This document shows positions 15,820-23,993 of a stretch of DNA of 64,000 nucleotides, piece after piece. Every line of letters begins with the position of its first letter. Positions within the stretch are counted from its first letter, which is position 1. The stretch lies in assembly GCF_900099965.1 (NCBI RefSeq), contig NZ_FNDJ01000007.1, forward strand, positions 1 through 64,000, given 5' to 3'. The position numbers and the translations under genes were made by a program. Below the pieces are notes generated by a model. The model saw only the letters and a list, made by a program, of their open reading frames with translations, ran no database searches and had not been told where the DNA came from. This DNA is from Nonomuraea jiangxiensis (GTDB taxonomy: Bacteria; Actinomycetota; Actinomycetes; Streptosporangiales; Streptosporangiaceae).

Positions 15820-17553
15820 ATGAGGCCACGTGTGAAGCCCGCCCTCCGGCGCATCATCCGCGACGAACACACCGTGCAATACGGCGTGCACCCTCTGAGG
15901 GCCGTCATGCTGAGCGGCCTGACGCAACCTGTCCGCCAGTGGATCGAGCGCCTCGACGGGACCCGGGATCTGAAACGCGTCCTGCGGGATGCGAGCGACG
16001 CGGGTCTCGACGAGCTCCGCGCCCGCTCCCTGCTCGATCAACTCGCCGCACAAGGCGCCTTGCACGACGCCGCCACCAGCAACGCGCCCCTCAGCGACCT
16101 TCCCCTGGCCGAGCGGGATCGCCTGAGACCGGACCTCGACGCCCTCGACCTCGCCTCGACCGCCCCGGACGGCGGGATCGCACTCCTGGCCCGCCGCAGG
16201 AAACTGCGGGTGCGGGTCTATGGCGCGGGACGGGTGGGGGCACAGATCGTGACCCTGCTCGCGGCCTGCGGAGTGGGCAACATCCGGGTCATCGACCCGG
16301 GCCAGGTCCGCCCGTGCGACATCGCCCCTGGCGGGCTGACCTGGGCGGAGATCGGCCTGACCAGGGAGGACGGTGCGGCGGCGGTCGCGAGGAGGCTCGC
16401 GTACACCGGCCCCGAGCCCACCGAAAGCGACGAACCCACCTACCCCCACGAATCCGCCGACTCCCCCCAACCCGCCGAACCGTCCCAACCGACACCCCCA
16501 CCTCCCCGGACCGCCGCCTCCATCCGAACACCCACCGCCACCCGCAGTCCCACACCCAGCGCCACCCGCCGCCCCAGCGCCACCGCCACCGCCACCGCTA
16601 ATGGCAGTCCCAGCCCCGATGCCAAGGGGCAACTCGCCGGCACCGACGCCGGGCAGCCCTCCAGCGCGTTCACCACACCGGCTCCCTCATCGCCAGCCGC
16701 CGTGCGAAGTACGGCCCTCACCACACGGGCCGCTTCCGCGACGGCTGGCGTGCGGCCCGCCTCTTCGGGGTCCAGCGGCGTGCGGACCGCTGCGTCGTCG
16801 TCCGTGGTGCGTTCTTCCGGCCCACCCGATCAAGCAGCTCCAACCACAGGTCCGACCGAGCCGGCGATGGATCGAGGCTCGAAGCGTGGGCAGGAAGGGG
16901 GTCGTAAGGTCCGCACCCGCGCTGTGGGCAAGCCCGGGACCGACCTAACCTCCACCTCTCGCCCCGACCGCGCTTCGAGGCCCGCCCTTGGGGCAGATCC
17001 CGGTCTCGGGAGTGAGATGGAGGAGCTGATGACGAGGCCGTCGTCCGTCAACGTGCTGGCGGGTGGGTCCTACCTGGGTGACAGGTCGGAGACGATCGAT
17101 CTCGTCATACTGGCTCCCGTCGGCCCGCTGGACGGAGTGCTGGTCAACGAGCTGACCGTCCTGGGGATCCCCCACCTGCTCGCGTCCGCCTTCGAAGGCC
17201 ACGGGATCGTCGGCCCACTGGTCCTGCCGGGCAAGACGGCGTGCCTGCACTGCCTCGACCTGACCCGCCGGGACTACGACCCCGCCTGGCCGATGGTGAC
17301 GGCCAGGCTGGGCGGTTACCCGCCGGGCGAGATCGCCTGCGACGCGACCCTGTCGGCCCTCGTAGCCGCCCAAGCGGTCGGCCATGCGCTGGCTCACCTG
17401 GACGGCAAGGAGTCCGTTGTGACCAACGGCACAATGGACGTAACCCCTGATTGGCGCTGGAAAAGACGGTCCTGGAACGTTCACCCGCAATGTCGTTGTA
17501 TGCGAAACAATCCATATTCGCTAACAATGGTTAGTGCACCTAACCACGACTGA
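15820..17553 (+). CDS. E1-like (ThiF-fold) protein with large disordered insert
   Basis: A 577-aa protein related to the E1-like/ThiF adenylyltransferase fold, a family often annotated as TOMM leader-peptide-binding protein. An N-terminal helical domain (1-125) precedes the nucleotide-binding glycines VYGAGRVGAQIV (about 133-144). After about residue 195 the sequence becomes a Pro/Thr/Ser/Ala/Arg-rich stretch of about 215 residues, then the fold resumes at about 410 and ends with zinc-type cysteines in CLHCLDL (about 474) and QCRCM (about 563). Most relatives have only a short linker there. No YcaO or peptide precursor lies nearby, so an RiPP role is not supported. It precedes the ABC1 kinase by 41 bases, probably in one operon. 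Confidence 0.75.
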   Translation: MRPRVKPALRRIIRDEHTVQYGVHPLRAVMLSGLTQPVRQWIERLDGTRDLKRVLRDASDAGLDELRARSLLDQLAAQGALHDAATSNAPLSDLPLAERDRLRPDLDALDLASTAPDGGIALLARRRKLRVRVYGAGRVGAQIVTLLAACGVGNIRVIDPGQVRPCDIAPGGLTWAEIGLTREDGAAAVARRLAYTGPEPTESDEPTYPHESADSPQPAEPSQPTPPPPRTAASIRTPTATRSPTPSATRRPSATATATANGSPSPDAKGQLAGTDAGQPSSAFTTPAPSSPAAVRSTALTTRAASATAGVRPASSGSSGVRTAASSSVVRSSGPPDQAAPTTGPTEPAMDRGSKRGQEGGRKVRTRAVGKPGTDLTSTSRPDRASRPALGADPGLGSEMEELMTRPSSVNVLAGGSYLGDRSETIDLVILAPVGPLDGVLVNELTVLGIPHLLASAFEGHGIVGPLVLPGKTACLHCLDLTRRDYDPAWPMVTARLGGYPPGEIACDATLSALVAAQAVGHALAHLDGKESVVTNGTMDVTPDWRWKRRSWNVHPQCRCMRNNPYSLTMVSAPNHD

Positions 17554-17594
17554 CGTGCTCAGGGACTACCGCGAGGGGGGGAAGCGGCATCTCC

Positions 17595-18950
17595 GTGGAG
17601 GTACCGCGCATCAGTGTGAGCGATCTTCCGCGTCGAGCTGTCACGCGTTCGGTGAAGCTGGCCACCCTTCCGCTCGGTTTCGCCGGTCGTGCCGCCCTGG
17701 GGCTGGGCAAGCGTATCGGGGGCAAGTCCGCCGAGATCGTGGCGCAGGAGGTTCAGCAGCGTACCGCGGAGCAGATCTTCAAGGTGCTCGGCGAGCTCAA
17801 GGGCGGCGCGATGAAGCTCGGGCAGGCACTGTCGATCTTCGAAGCGGCGCTGCCTCAGGAGATCATCGGGCCCTACCGCGCCACGCTCACCAAGCTGCAG
17901 GACGCCGCTCCCCCACTGCCCGTCTCCACCGTGCACAAGGTGCTCACCGAGCAGCTGGGCGACGACTGGCGGGAAAACTTCCTGTCGTTCGACGACCAGC
18001 CGACGGCCGCCGCCTCGATCGGCCAGGTGCACCGGGCCGTGTGGCACGACGGCCGGGAGGTGGCCGTCAAGATCCAGTATCCGGGGGCGGGCAAGGCCCT
18101 GCTCGGCGACTTCGCCCAGCTGTCGCGGCTGGGCAAGCTGTTCGGCGTGCTGTTGCCCGGTCTGGACATGAAGGCGGTGCTGTCCGAACTGCGCGAGCGG
18201 GTGGCCGAGGAGCTCGACTACCTGCGTGAGGCCGAGGCACAGCACGCCTTCGCCCTTGAGTTCGACGGCGATCCCGACTTCCACATCCCCGATGTGGTCG
18301 CCGCCAACGAGATGATCCTGGTGTCGGAGTGGATGGACGGCACCCCGTTGTCACGCATCATCACCGAGGGCACCAAGGAGGAGCGCGACAGAGCCGGGCT
18401 GCTCTTCGTACGGTTCCTGTTCTCCTCGCCCGCGCGGGTCGGGCTGCTCCACGCCGACCCGCATCCCGGCAACTTCCGCATGCTGCCCAACGGGAAGCTC
18501 GGCGTCCTCGACTTCGGTGCCGTCAATCGTCTGCCCGACGGTTACCCCAAGGTGTTCGGGCAGTTGATGCGCATCTTCAACGAGGGCGACATGGACAACG
18601 TCATGACGGGCCTGCGCCGGGAGGGCTTCATCCGCGACGACATCGAGATCGACCCGGACGCCCTGCGCGCCTTCCTGGCTCCTTATGTGGAGCCGACGGC
18701 GGTGGAGGAGTTCACGTTCAGCCGGGAGTGGCTCCAGGCCCAGGTGGCCAGCGTCACAGATCTCCGCCCCACCAACGTGGTCCGGCAGCTCAACCTGCCG
18801 GTCTCGTACGTGCTCATCCACCGGGTGCACGCGGCGGGCGTGGGCGTGCTCTGCCAGTTAGGGACAACGGCCCGCTTCCGGGACGAGGTGATCCGCTGGG
18901 TCCCGGGTTTCGCCGACGACACCAACGACGAGCCGCTGCCCATCAGCTGA
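17595..18950 (+). CDS. ABC1/AarF-family atypical kinase
   Basis: A 451-aa UbiB/ABC1 kinase-like protein. It has the family KxGQ motif in GGAMKLGQALSIFE, the Ala-rich loop AAASIGQVHRA that replaces the usual P-loop, VAVKIQYPG with the catalytic Lys, the HADPHPGNFRM catalytic loop and VLDFGAVNRLPDG with the metal-binding Asp. Relatives modulate isoprenoid-lipid metabolism by an unsettled mechanism. The mycobacterial counterpart (Rv3197) also sits beside whiB7 and has been linked to macrolide tolerance. GTG 17595 is the start. Peripheral membrane location is likely; no membrane span is visible. Confidence 0.92.
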   Translation: MEVPRISVSDLPRRAVTRSVKLATLPLGFAGRAALGLGKRIGGKSAEIVAQEVQQRTAEQIFKVLGELKGGAMKLGQALSIFEAALPQEIIGPYRATLTKLQDAAPPLPVSTVHKVLTEQLGDDWRENFLSFDDQPTAAASIGQVHRAVWHDGREVAVKIQYPGAGKALLGDFAQLSRLGKLFGVLLPGLDMKAVLSELRERVAEELDYLREAEAQHAFALEFDGDPDFHIPDVVAANEMILVSEWMDGTPLSRIITEGTKEERDRAGLLFVRFLFSSPARVGLLHADPHPGNFRMLPNGKLGVLDFGAVNRLPDGYPKVFGQLMRIFNEGDMDNVMTGLRREGFIRDDIEIDPDALRAFLAPYVEPTAVEEFTFSREWLQAQVASVTDLRPTNVVRQLNLPVSYVLIHRVHAAGVGVLCQLGTTARFRDEVIRWVPGFADDTNDEPLPIS

Positions 18951-19103
18951 CGGCAGCCGGCTCCGTCGCTGGCTGTCGTGAATGTGGGTGTTCGGGCTGA
19001 TGCGGGACTCCATGACGGCGGCGAATTTTGGAACGCGCCATACCTGACGACTACTCTGTGTAATTATACGAGTGCAAGTCGTTACTCTCTTGGGAGGATC
19101 CCC

Positions 19104-19307
19104 ATGCATCGATCCGCGCGCCTGCTCGCCGTCGTACTGGCGGCCGGAGGTCTCCTCGCTGTTGCCCCCGCCGCACACGCCGTCGTCGATCCCGCCATCA
19201 TCGCCGAGTGCCTGACCGCCAGCATCGGAGAGGTCCCCACCCTTGTGGACCCGGCCGCGCCCTCACTCCCTGCCGAACTCCCCGCCGTTCACTGCCTCGC
19301 TCCCTGA
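19104..19307 (+). CDS. Small secreted two-cysteine peptide, 67 aa
   Basis: A short protein with a clear signal peptide: RSARLLAVVLAAGGLLAV with the cleavage site PAAHA-VV at about residue 25. The mature chain is about 41 residues, rich in Pro, Ala and Val, with two cysteines near its ends (AEC and VHC) that could form one disulphide. ATG 19104 follows GGGAGGAT. TTGGAA (19028-19033) and TACTCT (19052-19057), 18 bases apart, are a candidate promoter in a locally AT-rich stretch. I do not recognise the family and infer only that it is exported. Confidence 0.72.
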   Translation: MHRSARLLAVVLAAGGLLAVAPAAHAVVDPAIIAECLTASIGEVPTLVDPAAPSLPAELPAVHCLAP

Positions 19308-19653
19308 TCGTCCTGCTCATTGAGCACACCCCCTGCCGTGGTGCCGAGCTTCGTCCCGAGCGGGTCCCGTTCAGCGGGGTCGTGGGCATGACATAGGCAC
19401 GTACACACCGAGTGACCACACGGGACTGCCCGCCGACCCTCTTCTTGGATGTTCGCCGCCCTACACGGGGCTGCGGGGGGAGGGTCGGCGGGCAGCGCTG
19501 TGGAGGGGCAAGGTCGGGTCCGAAGGTCAGGTGGAGTTCGGGTCCGAGGCCCGGGAACCGCGGTCGTGGTCGCGGGCGGGGGGCCGCGGGGTTGGGGGTG
19601 GTGTTCGGGATCGCGGAGGGGGTGTGCGTCGTGGGGGTGGTGGGGGAAAACGG
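19308..19653. other. Intergenic region with a 16-bp inverted repeat
   Basis: No credible gene in about 345 bases. The frames here run through G-rich sequence without start sites or family resemblance. CTGCCCGCCGACCCTC (19426-19441) and GAGGGTCGGCGGGCAG (19480-19495) form a perfect 16-bp stem with a 38-base loop. There is no following T run on either strand, so it is not a standard intrinsic terminator, though it could stop transcription from the gene at 19104. Confidence 0.5.
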
Positions 19654-19681
19654 GAGCCGGGCGCTTGTGGGCGCCCGGCTC
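19654..19681 (-). terminator. Intrinsic terminator of the whiB7 transcript
   Basis: On the minus strand, GAGCCGGGCGC and GCGCCCGGCTC form a perfect 11-bp stem with a six-base loop, followed by CCGTTTTCC. It lies 40 bases past the stop of the 54-aa gene, so it probably ends the whiB7-plus-small-gene transcript. Confidence 0.75.
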
Positions 19682-19721
19682 TTTGAGGAGGGTCTGCTGC
19701 GTTGGTGGCGGGTGGGCCGGG

Positions 19722-19886
19722 TTAGAGCTGGTGGTTCAGGGCCCGGTGGAGGCGGTCGGTGGCCTGCTTGAGCTTGCGCCTCGCGCGCGCCACGCGGGCG
19801 ACGCGCTGGATGAGGCGTTGCTCCTCCGCCTCGCGATGGAGGGTTTGTATTCGGTCGTTGACCAGTTCATGGATGAGATCCGGCAC
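19722..19886 (-). CDS. Small basic helical protein downstream of whiB7, 54 aa
   Basis: A short, strongly charged protein with one long predicted helix: HREAEEQRLIQRVARVARAR and KLKQATDRLHRAL give a heptad-like pattern rich in Arg, Ala, Leu and Gln. GTG 19886 is chosen since CAGGAG lies eight bases upstream. It follows whiB7 by 64 bases on the same strand, ahead of a shared terminator. I do not recognise it; a coiled-coil or nucleic-acid-binding role would fit the composition but is a guess. Confidence 0.6.
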   Translation of the reverse strand: MPDLIHELVNDRIQTLHREAEEQRLIQRVARVARARRKLKQATDRLHRALNHQL

Positions 19887-19950
19887 TGCGAGGCTCCTGG
19901 TCGGGTGAGTTCTCATTGGTTTTCGCTTTCTTGCTCGTAGGTACGGGTGA

Positions 19951-20220
19951 TCAGGCAGCGACCGGGTGCTTGCGGGGACGCCCGCGCGGACGCTTGCGGG
20001 GAACGATGGTTCCCCTGAGGATCAGTTCGCCGCCCCAGACGCCCCAGGGCTCCTCGCGCTCAAGCGCGCGGGCCAGGCAGGCCTCCCGGATCGGGCAGCC
20101 GCCGCAGAGTGCCTTGGCGAACTCGACGTCCTCCGGCGACTCGGCGAACCACAGGTCAGGGTCGGTACGACAGGGGATCTTGGCTTCGTCGATCAGGTCC
20201 ATGATCGTCTTCGCCCCCAT
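19951..20220 (-). CDS. whiB7: WhiB7, antibiotic-responsive Fe-S transcription activator
   Basis: An 89-aa WhiB protein. Four cysteines (C17, C39, C42, C48) bind the 4Fe-4S cluster, GVWGG (60-64) forms the turn that contacts sigma factor, and the C-terminal AT-hook RGRPRK (79-84) is the feature that sets WhiB7/WblC apart from other WhiB proteins. It binds AT-rich DNA next to the -35 box with SigA region 4 and activates resistance genes, including its own. ATG 20220 has AAGGAG seven bases upstream; a longer frame start is less likely. The 5' leader holds an upstream ORF, terminator and AT-rich promoter, listed separately. Confidence 0.93.
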   Translation of the reverse strand: MGAKTIMDLIDEAKIPCRTDPDLWFAESPEDVEFAKALCGGCPIREACLARALEREEPWGVWGGELILRGTIVPRKRPRGRPRKHPVAA

Positions 20221-20290
20221 CTGCTTTCTCCTTCTGATCGAGCTTTTGATCGTTGGGTCGGACACCTCGTGGGTGGTTGGGGATCACGGA

Positions 20291-20332
20291 CAAACAAGAA
20301 GGCCGCGGATCCTGTCTGTGGATCCGCGGCCT
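20291..20332 (-). terminator. Attenuator terminator in the whiB7 leader
   Basis: On the minus strand AGGCCGCGGATCC and GGATCCGCGGCCT form a perfect 13-bp stem with a seven-base loop, followed at once by TTCTTGTTTG. It lies 18 bases past the stop of the leader ORF and 71 bases before the whiB7 start. In studied whiB7/wblC leaders such a terminator stops transcription until translation of the upstream ORF is slowed by antibiotics. The alternative antiterminator pairing was not resolved by eye. Confidence 0.85.
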
Positions 20333-20350
20333 GGGGGCTGCTGTTGCCGG

Positions 20351-20608
20351 TCAGGTTATGACCGGTGCATCCCTCCAGGGTTGCGGACCGCACAGTCCAC
20401 CCTTGGTGAGCTGGTAGGCCGGCAGTTCGATACGTGCTCCGTTGACAGGAGCTGCTTGCGCGCTGAAGTGGGCTCGCGCAAAGAAGGCGGCGGCCTGGCT
20501 ACGGGCAGACTTCTGCTGCCGTGGCTTGGCCGGGCCATCGACGAGCCTCACCGAGTCACGGCATGCGGAAGCGAGCCACTGCATGGCCGGCATCTTGATG
20601 CTGATCAC
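20351..20608 (-). CDS. Translated leader ORF (uORF) of whiB7, 85 aa
   Basis: An ORF starting at GTG 20608 behind a very strong ribosome binding site, GGAGGTGA (20615-20622), six bases upstream. It ends just 18 bases before the attenuator stem. The peptide begins ISIKMPAMQWLASACRDSVR and resembles no family I know, as expected if its translation, not its product, matters. By analogy with studied whiB7/wblC leaders, a stalled ribosome here would prevent the terminator from forming. A shorter uORF starting at an internal Met is possible. Confidence 0.72.
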   Translation of the reverse strand: MISIKMPAMQWLASACRDSVRLVDGPAKPRQQKSARSQAAAFFARAHFSAQAAPVNGARIELPAYQLTKGGLCGPQPWRDAPVIT

Positions 20609-20668
20609 AGGGACTCACCTCCACTCTCGGGATCGTCGGAACAGTAGTGCCCGACTTGCTTGACCAAG

Positions 20669-20705
20669 ACCCTAACCGGGAACTTCGGAAGGGGCAACAT
20701 ATTTT
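20669..20705 (-). promoter_or_regulatory. WhiB7-type promoter with AT-rich box
   Basis: On the minus strand: AAAATAT (20699-20705), one base, then -35 TTGCCC (20692-20697), a 17-base spacer and -10 TAGGGT (20669-20674). An AT-rich tract directly upstream of the -35 hexamer is the known WhiB7 binding signature, so this promoter is probably autoregulated. It lies about 50 bases before the leader ORF ribosome binding site and would give a leader of about 440 bases before whiB7. Confidence 0.75.
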
Positions 20706-20837
20706 CTACCTGCGATTTTGTAACAACAGGCCGGGTTCTTCAGGCCCGTCCAAGGGCCGGATTCGGGGCCTGCGGTGGACCGGATTCGGGCCGTGCGCGG
20801 AGGCTGGTTTCCGGGTCCGGGTCGGCCGCTGTCACGC

Positions 20838-21707
20838 CTACTTCGTGAGGCGGATCATGGCCTCCTGGACGACGGAGACGACCAGATCGCCCGACGCGGT
20901 GAACATCTCGCCCCGCGCGAGTCCCCGCGCGCCGCCGGACCAAGGGGACTCGTGCGCGTAGAGCAGCCAGTCGTCGGCCCTGAACGGGCGGTGGAACCAC
21001 ATGGCGTGGTCGAGGGAGGCGCCCACGATGTTCGAGGCGCCCCAGGCCATGCCGTGCGCCAGCAGGATCGTGTCGACCAGCGTGAAGTCCGAGGCGTACG
21101 CGGCCAGGACCACGTGCAGCAGCGGGTCGTCGGGCAGATCGGCGTCGTAGCGGAACCACACGTTCGTCTCGGCGCTGCGCAGCTCCGGGTTCTGGTGCGC
21201 CTCCCAGGTGAGCGGCGAGGCGTACCGGGCCTCGACCGGGCGCGGGCGTGACAGCCACTCGCGCAGCTCCGCGTTGTCGCCCACCAGCTCGTACATCCTG
21301 TCCTGGAACGTGGGGAGCGTCTCGGGGTCCGGCACGACGGGCATCACCGAGGCCTGGTGGGCGACGCCCTCCTCCTCGATGTGGAACGACGCGGACATCG
21401 TGAAGATCGCCTTGCCGTGCTGGATGGCGACGATCCGGCGGGTGGTGAACGAGCGGCCGTCGCGCAGGCGTTCCACGTTGTAGACGATCGGGACGGAGGG
21501 GTCACCCGGGCGGATGAAGTAGGCGTGCAGGGAGTGGACGTTCCGGTCGCCCGGCACCGTGCGGCCGGCCGCGACGAGGGCCTGGGCCGCCACCTGGCCG
21601 CCGAAGACGCGTTGGATGCGCTCTTCCGGGCTCCTGCCGCGGAAGATGTCGAGCTCGATCTGCTCGAGGTCGAGCAGGTCGAGCAGCTCCTTCAGCGCCT
21701 CGTTCAC
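20838..21707 (-). CDS. tesB: Acyl-CoA thioesterase II (TesB)
   Basis: A 289-aa double hot-dog thioesterase that hydrolyses acyl-CoA to fatty acid and CoA. Family segments are RVFGGQVAAQALVAA and VHSLHAYFIRPGDPS in the first hot-dog, and YASDFTLVDTILLAHG in the second, which carries the catalytic Asp and Thr/Ser; MWFHRPFRADDWLLYAHESP is also typical. Length is normal. Cytoplasmic. Stands alone between the whiB7 promoter and uvrD2 on the same strand as the latter. Confidence 0.94.
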   Translation of the reverse strand: MNEALKELLDLLDLEQIELDIFRGRSPEERIQRVFGGQVAAQALVAAGRTVPGDRNVHSLHAYFIRPGDPSVPIVYNVERLRDGRSFTTRRIVAIQHGKAIFTMSASFHIEEEGVAHQASVMPVVPDPETLPTFQDRMYELVGDNAELREWLSRPRPVEARYASPLTWEAHQNPELRSAETNVWFRYDADLPDDPLLHVVLAAYASDFTLVDTILLAHGMAWGASNIVGASLDHAMWFHRPFRADDWLLYAHESPWSGGARGLARGEMFTASGDLVVSVVQEAMIRLTK

Positions 21708-21795
21708 AGGTCTGTCCCCCTCGTGGTGTCCGGTTTCTGGGACAAGTGTGACGTGTCTTCCTTACACCGCCAAAGGCGCCCTCCATCGCCGTGGG

Positions 21796-23850
21796 TCAGG
21801 CGTCGTTGCCCTGGCAGAGGGAGAGGACGGCCTGGCCGTAGCGGTCCGCCTTGACGCGGCCGATGCCGGGGATCGACAGGAGCTCCTGCTCGGTCGCCGG
21901 GGCGCGCTCCGCGATCGCCTGCAGGGTCACGTCGGTGAAGATGACGTATGGCGGGATCTTGGCCTCCTTCGCGGTGGCCGTGCGCCAGGACTTGAGGCTC
22001 TCCAGGAGGGCCTCGTCGTAGTCGGCGGGGCAGGTGGTGCAGCGGCCGAGCTTCTGTTCGGCGGCGGCCACCAGGGTCTTCGCGCACACGCGGCAGCTCA
22101 CCGGGGCCGCCACGGGGCGGCGCTCGCGGTTGGCCGGGGACAGGCGGGGCGGGGCGGAGGTGCGCCCGGTGAGGCCGTCCAGGAAGCGGGAGGGGCGGCG
22201 GGACTTGCGGCCGCCCGGGGCGCGGGCCAGGGCCCAGGACAGGGAGAGGTGCTCCCTCGCCCTGGTGACGCCCACGTAGAGGAGGCGGCGCTCCTCCTCG
22301 ATCTGCTCCGGGGTCTCGGCGTAGATGATGGGGAGCATGCCGTCCGTCAGGCCCACCAGGAAGACGGCGTCCCACTCCAGGCCCTTGGCCGCGTGCAGGG
22401 AGGCCAGGGTGATGCCCTCCACCGGCGGGGCGTGCTGCTCGGCGGCCCGGCGTTCGAGCTCGGCCACGTAGGCGAGCAGGTCGGCGCCCTCCGCGGCCAT
22501 GTCCTCGGCCAGGTCGGCCAGTGCCTTGAGGGACTCCCACTTCTCCCTGGCCTTGCCGCCGCCGGGCGGGGTGGGGGTCAGGCCGATGCCGGCCAGGATG
22601 TGGTGGACCTCCGAGGCCAGCGGCTCGCCGGCGGCCGAGCGGGCGGCGCCGCGGAGCAGGACGACCGCGTGGCGCACCTCAGGGCGGTCGAAGAAGCGCT
22701 CGGCGCCGCGCAGCATGTAAGGGATCTCGGCCTTGGACAGGGCCTCCTCGTAGGACTCCGACTGGGAGTTGACCCGGAACAGGATGGCTATCTCGCGCGA
22801 CGGGACGCCCTTGTCCAGGAGTTTCCTGATCGCGCGGGCCACCCCGGCGGCCTCGGCGGGCTCGTCGTCGTAGTCGGTGAAGACGGGCCTCGGGCCGTCA
22901 GGGCGCTGGGCCACCAGCTCCAGGCGGTGCGGGGACCTGCCCTTGGCGATGACAAGGTTGGCCAGGTCGACCACCTGGGGGGTCGAGCGGTAGTCGCGGA
23001 CCAGCTTGATGACGGCCGCCTGCGGGTGCTCCACGGCGAAGCTCGTCAGGTAGCGGGGGCTGGCGCCGGTGAAGGAGTAGATCGTCTGGTTGGGGTCGCC
23101 GACCACGCAGATGTCGTCGCGACCGCCGAGCCAGGTGTCGAGCAGCAGCTTCTGCAGCGGGTTGACGTCCTGGTATTCGTCGACCACGAAATAGCGGTAT
23201 TGCTGGCGGATCTGCCCCGCCACCTCCTGGTGCTCGGTCATCACGGCGGCGGTCAGCTCCAGGATGGTCTCGAAGTCGACCAGGTGGCGCTCGCGCCGGA
23301 GCTGCTCGTAGGCCTCATAGAGGCGGGCCACCTCCTCCGGCTGCACGGGAGGCGTGCGGTGGTGTTTCGCGGCCGCCTCCACGTAGTCCTCCGGGCCGAT
23401 CTGGGTGACCTTGGCCCACTCCACCTCGGCCGCGATGTCCCGCAACTCGGACCGCTCGTGATTTTTCCGGAGCCGGCGGGATGCCTCCCCGAGGACCGGC
23501 AGCTTCGACTCGATGACCGACGGCGCCTCCCCACCGATCACCCGCGGCCAGAAGTAGGTGAGCTGGCGCAGCGCCGCCGCGTGGAACGTGCGGGCCTGCA
23601 CGCCGGGCGCGCCGAGCGCCCGCAGCCGCTGGCGCAGCTCCCCCGCCGCCCGGGTGGTGAAGGTCACGGCCAACACGCTCTGGGCGTCCACGACGCCGCT
23701 GCGGACCGCATGAGCGATGCGGTGGGTGATCGCCCTCGTCTTGCCCGTCCCCGCGCCGGCCAGCACGCACACCGGCCCGCGCACGGACTCGGCCACGGCC
23801 CGCTGCTCGGGGTCGAGGCCGATCAGGACGTCTTCCACTTTGCTCACCAC
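21796..23850 (-). CDS. uvrD2: UvrD2, ATP-dependent SF1 DNA helicase with HRDC domain
   Basis: A 684-aa UvrD/PcrA-type 3'-5' helicase. Walker A AGAGTGKT is at 31-38; motif II VVDEYQDVN is near 228; ASLHAAKGLEWDAVFLVGL and LLYVGVTRAREHL are motifs V and VI. A tetracysteine zinc motif, CRVC and CTTC at about 586 and 603, links to a C-terminal HRDC domain (about 610-684) with LLSIPGIGRVKADRYG. This arrangement is that of mycobacterial UvrD2 (Rv3198c), which is essential there. Acts in DNA repair or replication. Divergent from the secreted hydrolase gene. Confidence 0.94.
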   Translation of the reverse strand: MVSKVEDVLIGLDPEQRAVAESVRGPVCVLAGAGTGKTRAITHRIAHAVRSGVVDAQSVLAVTFTTRAAGELRQRLRALGAPGVQARTFHAAALRQLTYFWPRVIGGEAPSVIESKLPVLGEASRRLRKNHERSELRDIAAEVEWAKVTQIGPEDYVEAAAKHHRTPPVQPEEVARLYEAYEQLRRERHLVDFETILELTAAVMTEHQEVAGQIRQQYRYFVVDEYQDVNPLQKLLLDTWLGGRDDICVVGDPNQTIYSFTGASPRYLTSFAVEHPQAAVIKLVRDYRSTPQVVDLANLVIAKGRSPHRLELVAQRPDGPRPVFTDYDDEPAEAAGVARAIRKLLDKGVPSREIAILFRVNSQSESYEEALSKAEIPYMLRGAERFFDRPEVRHAVVLLRGAARSAAGEPLASEVHHILAGIGLTPTPPGGGKAREKWESLKALADLAEDMAAEGADLLAYVAELERRAAEQHAPPVEGITLASLHAAKGLEWDAVFLVGLTDGMLPIIYAETPEQIEEERRLLYVGVTRAREHLSLSWALARAPGGRKSRRPSRFLDGLTGRTSAPPRLSPANRERRPVAAPVSCRVCAKTLVAAAEQKLGRCTTCPADYDEALLESLKSWRTATAKEAKIPPYVIFTDVTLQAIAERAPATEQELLSIPGIGRVKADRYGQAVLSLCQGNDA

Positions 23851-23993
23851 TACATCCTCCCAGCCGCTCGCGCCCCGGCAACTTATTCTGGCAACACGAG
23901 GGCGGACGTATCTTCAGAGCGTTCGAGATGCGAAGAACTGGTCTCTTCCCCCACAATGGGGCCCGACCATCGTGCATGGGTGAAAGGAAGGCC

